IMG/VR virus record: IMGVR_UViG_3300037493_002894 | Coordinates: 1 to 25,601 of that record | Strand: one strand, 5' to 3' | DNA: 25,601 nt | Origin: a virus | Shown: in pieces, positions 20,017 through 25,601 of the stretch | Layout of the letters: every line of letters begins with the position of its first letter | Numbering within the stretch: position 1 is the stretch's first letter | Program-made: the position numbers and the translations under genes | Notes under the pieces: model-generated | Seen by the model: only the letters and a program-made list of their open reading frames with translations | Told to the model about the DNA's origin: nothing | The model's database searches: none

Positions 20017-20388
20017 ATCAAAGACGGCCCCGATGATTGGAAACTCAAAGCACGTTGCCGGGGCAAACCCCCTAGCATGTTCTTCCCCAAACAGGGTCAG
20101 TACCAAGATGTCGTCAGAGCCAAACAATTCTGTTCGGAATGTGAAGTCCAACAAGAATGTTTGACAGCCAACATCGACGAAGATGACGGCGTATACGGCG
20201 GCACATCCGGCAGGCAACGCAAAGAGATCCGGCGCGCTATGAAGCGAGCCGAGAGAGTAAGGGTACAAAATGAAAATCGTCTTAACTATCGAAACCTCAC
20301 GGCACAGGCGGAACCGTGGGAAGGACCAAGACCCGGAATCGACCCCAGTCGCAGCGACTCCGCCGACTCCGGCGACCCTGGCACCTAA
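20017..20388 (+). CDS. WhiB-family regulator, apparent ATC start
   Basis: Reading from ATC 20017 gives 123 residues with all four WhiB cysteines: C14 in KARCRG, C39 and C42 in FCSEC, C48 in QQEC (CxxCx5C), followed by GVYGGTSGRQRKEIRRAMK. The usual GVWGG has Tyr for Trp. WhiB proteins hold a [4Fe-4S] cluster and bind sigma factors or DNA. The ATG at 20077 would lose C14; the frame has a TAA at 20005-20007, and no ATG, GTG or TTG lies between it and 20077. An ATC start on a leaderless mRNA is the best explanation; a sequencing error is the alternative. The C-terminal 50 residues are poorly conserved in kind. Confidence 0.8.
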   Translation: MKDGPDDWKLKARCRGKPPSMFFPKQGQYQDVVRAKQFCSECEVQQECLTANIDEDDGVYGGTSGRQRKEIRRAMKRAERVRVQNENRLNYRNLTAQAEPWEGPRPGIDPSRSDSADSGDPGT

Positions 20389-20488
20389 GCCTGCTGAGGG
20401 TTTCTTGTCGCCTGAGTTTCAGTTTGTAGAAGGCAGATCGACCCCTCCGCCGCCTAGACCACCCGGCGCGCAACGCCCTGTGGAATAA
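20270..20488 (+). CDS. Pro-rich 72-aa protein
   Basis: The product starts MKIVLTIETSRHRRNRGKDQ and ends in a Pro-rich tail (STPPPPRPPGAQRPVE). It overlaps the WhiB-like gene by 119 bases in another frame. The start (beta strand then basic stretch) recalls small unassigned proteins of other actinophages; AAGGG about 6 bases upstream may serve as ribosome-binding site. Either frame could be the functional one in the overlap. Confidence 0.45.
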   Translation: MKIVLTIETSRHRRNRGKDQDPESTPVAATPPTPATLAPKPAEGFLSPEFQFVEGRSTPPPPRPPGAQRPVE

Positions 20489-20554
20489 GCTATGCACTCA
20501 AGTTGGTATTTCATGTTCTAAGGTATTCGATTAACAGCCCTTATGTATTCGGGG

Positions 20555-20604
20555 TTGAGCGGTAACGGTTAGTCCGTAGCTGCGTGACAACACCTAACGC
20601 TCAA
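20555..20604 (+). promoter_or_regulatory. Hairpin in the leader of the major capsid gene
   Basis: TTGAGCG (20555-20561) pairs with CGCTCAA (20598-20604), extended inside a bulge by TTAG/CTAA. It ends three bases before GGAGGAG (20608-20614), the ribosome-binding site of the TTG start at 20622. The remainder of 20489-20621 has no coding frame of note. Confidence 0.45.
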
Positions 20605-20621
20605 GCTGGAGGAGTTCTAAA

Positions 20622-22610
20622 TTGGCAGACATCGTTGTTCCAGAAGACCTAAGCGCAGTGGTCGATGCCGACCTCACTGCTCTTAGCGATTCCATTCGTG
20701 CAGAAGCTGAGGCCGTTGGTGCCGAGGCTGCTAACTCTGACGAGGCTCTCGCACAAGTTGAAATGCTTGTGGCTGACTTTGATCGTGTGAATAACGAGAT
20801 CAAAGCACGGGAGATGCAACGCCAGGATCGAGCTGATCGTGTCGCCGCTGCGCTTGGCAAACTCGCCGACCCGGTTCCTGACATGGTTCCTGATACGGGT
20901 GAAGTTGTTGTGACTGAACCCATGATGGCTACTGAGGCTGTTGCTGAGTTCGCTGCTGAGGCAGTAGTTGAAGCAAACCCTGAACCTGTAGTTGAGGTTG
21001 AGGTTGAGGTTGTTGCTGAACTTGCTGAAGAAGCAGTAGTCGAAGTAATCGAAACCGTTGAGATAGTCGAAGTGGTCGAAACCGTTGAGGTTGAGGTTGA
21101 GGCTGTTGAAGCGGCAGTTGAAGTAGAAGCAGTACCCGAGGTTGAAACCGCTCCTGTGGTTGAGGCTGAGGTTGAAGTACCCGCCGAAGACATCGTGTCT
21201 GAGGTGGTTGAAGAATCCACAATCGAGTTGTCCACGGAGGTCAGCGGCATGGAAGACAGCAGTTCCCTTACAGGTGCCGAGGCCAGTTCTGCACTGACCC
21301 GGCTTGTCCCCGACGGTGTTGCACCTATCGGTGAAACAGTTTCTACGGGTGCTGCATTGCACGCGTCGAACGCTGTTCCCGGTATCAGTGAAGGCACCGC
21401 TCTTGACCGCATGGAGCTTGCTACTGCGATCACTAAGAAGCGCCACGGAATGAACAACGCTTCTTCAGGATCGTATGAGCGTATCGTTCTTGCGACCGCA
21501 CAGTCCGACCTGCCTAACAAGGTGGCCGGTGGCGCTGAGGAAAACTTCTCAGTGTTCGATACCGTCCGCACAAGTTGGGCGCTTGAGTCGCAAGAGCGCA
21601 CTTCGCTTGTTGCTTCCGGTGGTAACTGCGCACCGCTGCCTCCTTCATATGAGTTCTTCCGTTTGGCCGAGCAGATCAACCCTGTTGAGCAGGCTCTCCC
21701 AACTGTTGAGGCTCCCCGTGGTGGTATCCGCTTCATCACCCCGCCAGATTGGACCGATGCCCTTGCGGGTGTTCGTGTGACGACTGAGGCTGAGGACGCT
21801 GCCGGTTACGGCGACGCTTCCGGTCTTACCGCTCCTAAGCCATGTGTCCACGTTGACTGCCCACCAATTGAGGAATGCCGCGTTGACGCTGTGTCTCAGT
21901 GTGTGGAGTTCGGCAACTTGAACTACCGGGTGTTCCCCGAGCAGGTTGCTGCTTTCCTTGAAGACCTTGCAGTGGCCTTTACGTCCACCAAGGAAATCTT
22001 CTACCTTGACGCAATCGACGCAACGTCTACTGCTGTGACTCTTGGTTACGGTGGTCAGACCTACGGTGCAACCCGTACTTCGACGCTGTCGATTCTTTCG
22101 CTTGCTGCGAACTACCGCCGCCGTCAGCACATGGCTATCAACGCAGTGTTGACGCTTATGCTGCCGTCTTGGTATGTGGAGTTTATCAAGTCTGACATGG
22201 TGAACGATCATGCGCTTGGCTTGAACTTCCTGAACGCTGGCGAGGCTGAGGTGACCGCATGGTTGGCTTCTAACAACCTTGATGTCGTTTGGTACTACGA
22301 CTCCGCTACCGGCGCAGGTCAGGCATTCAACGATGCTCAGGGTGCTGCGGTTCAGAACCTGTTCCCTGCGACTGTGGTTGCTTACCTGTTCGCTCCTGGC
22401 ACCTATGTCCGTCTTGATGGCGGAACCTTGGATGTTGGTATCGTGCGGGATTCAATCCTCAACGGGACTAACGATCTGCAAATCTTCTCTGAGCAGTGGG
22501 TTCAGGTTTGTCAGGTTGGTCTTGAGTCAGTTCGTCTTGAGATGGAGCTTTGCCCAACAGGTGTTGGTCCTGTCGGCACAGGCGATTACACCGATTGCTC
22601 ACGCGAATAA
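20622..22610 (+). CDS. Major capsid protein with long E/V-rich N-terminal extension
   Basis: A 662-residue protein from TTG 20622, with a strong GGAGGAG 7 bases upstream. Residues 1-80 are helical, scaffold-like (SDSIRAEAEAVGAEAANSDE). About 100-205 is a low-complexity tract of Glu/Val/Ala repeats (VVEVEVEVVAELAEEAVVEV). The rest fits an HK97-type capsid: RMELATAITKKRHGM, FRLAEQINPVEQALPTVEAP, GGIRFITPPDW, LAANYRRRQHMAINAVLTLM, LPSWYVEFIKSDM, FAPGTYVRLDGGTLDVGIVRDS. The location after the protease and the high gene quality support it. The extension is probably removed by the protease. A terminator follows. Confidence 0.85.
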   Translation: MADIVVPEDLSAVVDADLTALSDSIRAEAEAVGAEAANSDEALAQVEMLVADFDRVNNEIKAREMQRQDRADRVAAALGKLADPVPDMVPDTGEVVVTEPMMATEAVAEFAAEAVVEANPEPVVEVEVEVVAELAEEAVVEVIETVEIVEVVETVEVEVEAVEAAVEVEAVPEVETAPVVEAEVEVPAEDIVSEVVEESTIELSTEVSGMEDSSSLTGAEASSALTRLVPDGVAPIGETVSTGAALHASNAVPGISEGTALDRMELATAITKKRHGMNNASSGSYERIVLATAQSDLPNKVAGGAEENFSVFDTVRTSWALESQERTSLVASGGNCAPLPPSYEFFRLAEQINPVEQALPTVEAPRGGIRFITPPDWTDALAGVRVTTEAEDAAGYGDASGLTAPKPCVHVDCPPIEECRVDAVSQCVEFGNLNYRVFPEQVAAFLEDLAVAFTSTKEIFYLDAIDATSTAVTLGYGGQTYGATRTSTLSILSLAANYRRRQHMAINAVLTLMLPSWYVEFIKSDMVNDHALGLNFLNAGEAEVTAWLASNNLDVVWYYDSATGAGQAFNDAQGAAVQNLFPATVVAYLFAPGTYVRLDGGTLDVGIVRDSILNGTNDLQIFSEQWVQVCQVGLESVRLEMELCPTGVGPVGTGDYTDCSRE

Positions 22611-22629
22611 TCGGGTTTGGTTGTTGGTC

Positions 22630-22655
22630 CAGGGGGTCGGGAAACCGGCCCCCTG
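22630..22655 (+). terminator. Hairpin terminator after major capsid gene
   Basis: CAGGGGGTCGG and CCGGCCCCCTG pair over 11 bp (one G-U) around a GAAA tetraloop. Confidence 0.78.
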
Positions 22656-22683
22656 TTCCGCGTCCGGGGTTATGTTTGTTTGT

Positions 22684-22689
22684 TAGTGT
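22684..22689 (+). promoter_or_regulatory. -10 element for leaderless glycosylation operon
   Basis: TAGTGT, 6 bases before ATG 22696, behind the capsid terminator. Confidence 0.55.
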
Positions 22690-22695
22690 GACCGG

Positions 22696-23640
22696 ATGAA
22701 GATTGCTGCTGTGACCCCGATGTATCCGCCGGGATCGCGGGTCGGGTCGTGGCTTTCAACGCATGAGTGTTTGCGGGTGCTGCTCGCTGCGGGCCACGAC
22801 GTTGTTGCGAATCCAATGATGGTTAATAACCTTGACGAGTATGTCTTGGATGGTGTTCGTGTCGTGCCGGGTTCTGTGCGGATGGATGAGGTTATCGGCG
22901 GCGCTGATCTAGTCATCTCTCATTTGGGTGATCCGGGCCACGCGCACCGGGCCGCACTGAACCGGGGTATCCCATCGGTACGGATGGTGCATGGGCTGAT
23001 TGGGCAGGATGCGTTGCGGCAGTTAGCCGCTTACCCGCCCGATCTGATCGTGTTTAACTCTGAGTCGTCTGCCGCTACTGCCCGACATCGCTGCCCGCAT
23101 ATTGTCGTGAACCCTATTTTTGATCGACAGGACTTTGCGACTACACCGGGGGATCTCGTTACGCAGGTCAATCAGTCTGATCCGAAGGGCGGTCAGATGT
23201 TTCAGAAGCTTGTTCGGTTTATGCCGGATGTCGGCTTTCTTGCTGTTCGTGGCGGGTATGGGAAACAGCGTGACATGGTTGGTCGGAACGTGGAGACTCT
23301 TGCTCCGACGCAGGATATGCGGGGCGATGTGTATTCAAGGACGCGTGTGTTGTTGATTCCTTCTAAAGCTGAGACATGGGGAATGGTCGGGGTTGAGGCG
23401 ATGTGTTCGGGTATCCCGGTGATGGCTTCTCCGACTCCAGGCTTGGTCGAATCGTTGGGCGACGCAGGGATCTTTGTTGCTGATAACAATTTCAAGGGTT
23501 GGATGTCTGAGCTAAGAAGGCTCCTAGACCCCGTAGAGTGGTCTGCTGCGTCTGCTAGGTCGTTGGCAAGGGTTGCTGAGTTAGACCCGTATGAGGGCGC
23601 TGTGCGCTTTGTGAAGGCTATTGAGGGGCTTGGACGATGA
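22696..23640 (+). CDS. Glycosyltransferase, GT4-like (GT-B fold)
   Basis: A 314-residue protein starting MKIAAVTPMYPPGSRVGSWL, the N-terminal strand and Gly loop of GT-B enzymes. It then has HGLIGQDALRQLAAYPPDLIVFNSES and the nucleotide-sugar site LLIPSKAETWGMVGVEAMCSGIPVMAS (about 217-244) with the E-x7-E pattern, followed by PGLVESLGDAGIFV. It probably transfers a sugar from an NDP-sugar with retention; substrate unknown. It is slightly shorter than typical cellular GT4 enzymes. First gene of the operon; the stop overlaps the next start. Confidence 0.85.
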   Translation: MKIAAVTPMYPPGSRVGSWLSTHECLRVLLAAGHDVVANPMMVNNLDEYVLDGVRVVPGSVRMDEVIGGADLVISHLGDPGHAHRAALNRGIPSVRMVHGLIGQDALRQLAAYPPDLIVFNSESSAATARHRCPHIVVNPIFDRQDFATTPGDLVTQVNQSDPKGGQMFQKLVRFMPDVGFLAVRGGYGKQRDMVGRNVETLAPTQDMRGDVYSRTRVLLIPSKAETWGMVGVEAMCSGIPVMASPTPGLVESLGDAGIFVADNNFKGWMSELRRLLDPVEWSAASARSLARVAELDPYEGAVRFVKAIEGLGR

Positions 23641-24239
23641 ATGTTGCGGTGATGTTCCCTTGGCGGGCTAAGGACGCTCGTGTGGCCGCTTACGCTGTCA
23701 CACGGGCGTGGTATGAGGTTCACGTTCCGGGAGCGAAGATCATTGAGGTTGATACGGGCCACGAGGTGTTTAACCTTGCGGCGTGTCGTAACGCTGCGGT
23801 GGAGATTGCGAAAGAGCTTGGCGCTGATGTCGTGGTCATCTCGGATGCCGACACGCTTCCACCGCCGACAGGTTTGGCTGCGGCTATCGCCGACGCTGAC
23901 GATCACAAGTTGCATATCCCGTTCAGTCAGTGCATCTATGCGGGGACGGACTCAGGGCCGGGGCTTGCTAACGGCGGAGTTCATGTTGTGACCCCAACAG
24001 GTTGGGATGCGATAGGCGGGCAAGACGAACGGCTCGTCGGCTGGGGCGGCGACGACGACCAACTCGTTGCTGCTGCAACTTGTTTGTCAGGTTTGGTGAG
24101 GCATCCGGGTTTGGCTGTTTCTTTGTGGCATTCTGATGCTGCAAGGGTGTGCGCTCAACCGAGTCGTGATCTTGTGAATAGGTATTGGCAGGCGATTGAC
24201 AAACCTGCTGCGATGCGAAAGTTGATTGCTGAACGATGA
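23637..24239 (+). CDS. Glycosyltransferase, GT-A fold (GT2/GT27-like)
   Basis: A 200-residue protein with NLAACRNAAVEIAKELGADVVVISDAD: the DxD-type metal/nucleotide site at D70-A-D72. Later comes GGQDERLVGWGGDDDQLVAAA, the pattern of the N-terminal galactosyltransferase/GT27-type region. The substrate cannot be determined. The ATG overlaps the GT4-like stop and its own TGA overlaps the next ATG. Confidence 0.82.
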   Translation: MNVAVMFPWRAKDARVAAYAVTRAWYEVHVPGAKIIEVDTGHEVFNLAACRNAAVEIAKELGADVVVISDADTLPPPTGLAAAIADADDHKLHIPFSQCIYAGTDSGPGLANGGVHVVTPTGWDAIGGQDERLVGWGGDDDQLVAAATCLSGLVRHPGLAVSLWHSDAARVCAQPSRDLVNRYWQAIDKPAAMRKLIAER

Positions 24240-24823
24240 TTCCTGCACGGCTGATCCGCACGGTTCCGACGGTGGCTTCTGATGAGGCTGAGGGGTTCTG
24301 GCGGGGGGCGTGCGAGTTGCATCCGCATTGGGACTACACGACATGGCGTGATCCGGTGGACCGAGATAAGTTCCCGTTGACTTCGCCGCATTGGGCGGCG
24401 TGCAAGTCGGGCGCTCAGATGGCGGGGCTGATCCGCCTGGAAGCACTGTGGCATTGGGGTGGGATCTACTTGGATTCAGATGTTGAGGTGTTTAGGCCGT
24501 TGGACTGCTTGCTTCCTTATGATGTGTTTGCTACTTGGGAATCTGTGTGGTCGTTGAATGATGCTGTGCTTGGCGCTGTAGCGGGGCATCCTCTTGTGCA
24601 TGAGGCTATTGAGTTGGCGATTGAACGCCTGTCGTTGGGTGCGTTGCATTCGGGACCAAAGGTTGTCAACGACTTGTTCAGAGATAAAGCAAACGTGTTA
24701 CTCCTTCCACCACGCTCCTTCTCACCATATCTTTGGAACGAGAAACACAGGCGAGGCGAGGATCATACGGTTCATCCGGGTACGTTCGGCGCTCACCATT
24801 GGGCTAACTCACACGGGGCGTGA
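24236..24823 (+). CDS. Glycosyltransferase, GT32-like (Gly_transf_sug)
   Basis: A 195-residue protein with HWAACKSGAQMAGLIRLEALWHWGGIYLDSDVEVFRPLD (about 52-90), the conserved DxD block of sugar-binding-region glycosyltransferases (D80, D82). Later come LGAVAGHPLVHEAIELAIE and GAHHWANSHG. Members transfer hexoses in capsule, mannan or phage contexts. The ATGA junction with the upstream gene indicates co-translation. Confidence 0.85.
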   Translation: MIPARLIRTVPTVASDEAEGFWRGACELHPHWDYTTWRDPVDRDKFPLTSPHWAACKSGAQMAGLIRLEALWHWGGIYLDSDVEVFRPLDCLLPYDVFATWESVWSLNDAVLGAVAGHPLVHEAIELAIERLSLGALHSGPKVVNDLFRDKANVLLLPPRSFSPYLWNEKHRRGEDHTVHPGTFGAHHWANSHGA

Positions 24824-24824
24824 C

Positions 24825-25259
24825 ATGAAATTTCTGAATGTTGGTTGCGGGCAGTGCATAAACAGGGGCGCAGTAAACCTTGACGTTGCTGCCCTGCCGG
24901 GCGTTGACGTTGTTCACGATCTTGATGTTGTGCCGTGGCCGTTCGCTGATAACACGTTTCCCGAGGTGCGTGCTGTTCAGGTGTTTGAGCATGTTCATAA
25001 CCCTGTCGGGTTTATGTGCGAGGCTTGGAGGGTGTTGAAACCGGGTGGGCTTCTGTGGATGAGTGTCCCGCATTTTCAATCTGAGAACAGTTTTACGGAC
25101 CCGACTCATGTGCGTCATTGCACTTTGAGAACGTGGGATTATTGGATTGAGGGAACAGCGCTCGGCGCTTCGCACGGCCCGGCTTATGGTGGGGTGAAGT
25201 TCACTAATCGTCGTGTTGAGTGGGTTGGCGACGACATTCAGGTCGAACTTATCAAGTAG
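24825..25259 (+). CDS. SAM-dependent methyltransferase (class I)
   Basis: A 144-residue product from ATG 24825, one base after the GT32-like stop; the long in-frame extension to 24594 is a shadow of that gene. Features: MKFLNVGCGQCINRGAVNLD (SAM loop and acidic second strand), VVPWPFADNTFPEVRAVQVFEHVHN, and EAWRVLKPGGLLWMSVPHF. Given its operon, it may cap or methylate sugars (an O-methyltransferase), or modify the same protein target. It is a short version of the Methyltransf_11-like family. Confidence 0.78.
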   Translation: MKFLNVGCGQCINRGAVNLDVAALPGVDVVHDLDVVPWPFADNTFPEVRAVQVFEHVHNPVGFMCEAWRVLKPGGLLWMSVPHFQSENSFTDPTHVRHCTLRTWDYWIEGTALGASHGPAYGGVKFTNRRVEWVGDDIQVELIK

Positions 25260-25339
25260 CGATTTCATGTTTGCTCTCCCATCTTGTTGTCGTTGGAGAG
25301 GCTAAGGTTGGGGCCTGTTCCCTGAGTAGGAGTTGTCCT

Positions 25340-25601
25340 GTGGGTATTTCACCTGAAGCTATCGTCCGGCCACCTGCAACTGAGCGGGCGGCGCATGGTT
25401 TGTTGGAGTCTGCGAAAGTTATTGTTGAGCCTGATTCCCGGTGGGAAGGCGGCTTTGTTTTCCAACCTGAGAATTGCATCATGTCTGAGGTTTGGATTCC
25501 GTGCGGCGCTGACAGCGTGTTCATTATCAGCTTGGAGATCAACGCTAATGGTGGGACTTGGGATTGGGATAACACCGGCAACCCCGGTGGGAGTGTTTCT
25601 G
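25340..25601 (+). CDS. Unknown structural-type protein, N-terminal part (cut by right edge)
   Basis: From GTG 25340 with AGGAG 7 bases upstream, the open frame runs off the window. The product starts MGISPEAIVRPPATERAAHG, then EPDSRWEGGFVFQPENC, IMSEVWIPCGADSVF and GGTWDWDNTGNPGG. The HWE/RWExG...C...PCG pattern resembles proteins encoded after the capsid gene in actinophages, possibly head-tail joining; not certain. The frame extends upstream to a TTG at 25271, a possible alternative start. Confidence 0.55.
   Translation, partial: MGISPEAIVRPPATERAAHGLLESAKVIVEPDSRWEGGFVFQPENCIMSEVWIPCGADSVFIISLEINANGGTWDWDNTGNPGGSVS

Noticed and set aside
20594-21739. Long minus-strand ORF (381 codons) opposite the capsid gene
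   Set aside because: Ser/Thr-rich low-complexity product created by the E/V codon repeats on the other strand; it also lacks a promoter or ribosome-binding site.
25252-25581. Minus-strand ORF at the right edge
   Set aside because: Lies opposite the ribosome-binding-site-supported plus-strand gene starting at 25340 and has no motifs.

Overview
The window looks like part of a tailed double-stranded DNA phage (or prophage) of an actinobacterium. A head-assembly block runs portal, MuF-type head protein, capsid maturation protease, major capsid protein. The actinobacterial signs are a WhiB-family iron-sulfur regulator, an Rpf-like transglycosylase, a GP88-family protein and widespread leaderless start codons. 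I saw no integrase, tRNA, rRNA, insertion sequence or CRISPR array. No terminase large subunit is visible, although one is often encoded just upstream of the portal. Lifestyle and exact host cannot be decided from this sequence.

Layout. (1) 1-2113, minus strand: small unknown genes, then a VUT-family (queuosine-precursor type) transporter translationally coupled to a gene cut by the left edge, which reads as a phage TGT-like/DpdA-type transglycosylase. This pair suggests 7-deazaguanine chemistry. (2) 2252-5735, plus strand: an overlapping cassette of ParB-like protein, 2OG-Fe(II) oxygenase, PAPS-reductase-like protein (IbrA type), second ParB-like protein (IbrB type) and GNAT acetyltransferase. 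(3) 5679-11767, mixed strands: two HNH proteins, three zinc-ribbon/Cys-rich miniproteins, a second PAPS-reductase-like protein with a variant P-loop, an Rpf-like lipoprotein, GP88, a VRR-NUC-type nuclease and several unknown small genes. (4) 11775-22610: methyltransferase, portal, MuF with a C-terminal zincin domain, capsid protease, a winged-helix-like protein, a zinc protein, WhiB, and a major capsid protein with an E/V-rich N-terminal extension. (5) 22696-25259: three glycosyltransferases and a methyltransferase in one tightly packed operon, inserted between the capsid gene and the next structural-type gene (25340 to the right edge).

Regulation is the most distinctive part. At least fourteen genes on both strands have a TANNNT -10 hexamer ending 6-8 bases before the start codon, which predicts leaderless mRNAs. 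One of these predicts an ATC start for WhiB. Four copies of a ~70-80 bp promoter cassette (GTCGAAA(A)GAAAT, TTGACT, extended -10) occur at 2114-2193, 10824-10903, 16282-16345 and 19895-19964. They drive three small genes and, at 16176-16275, an apparently non-coding ~100-nt RNA ending in a strong bidirectional terminator. A second duplicated unit (10-bp hairpin plus an exact 22-bp promoter/leader repeat) lies at 1771-1825 and 11114-11168. The conserved cassette feeding unrelated small ORFs and an RNA looks like a dedicated phage regulon.
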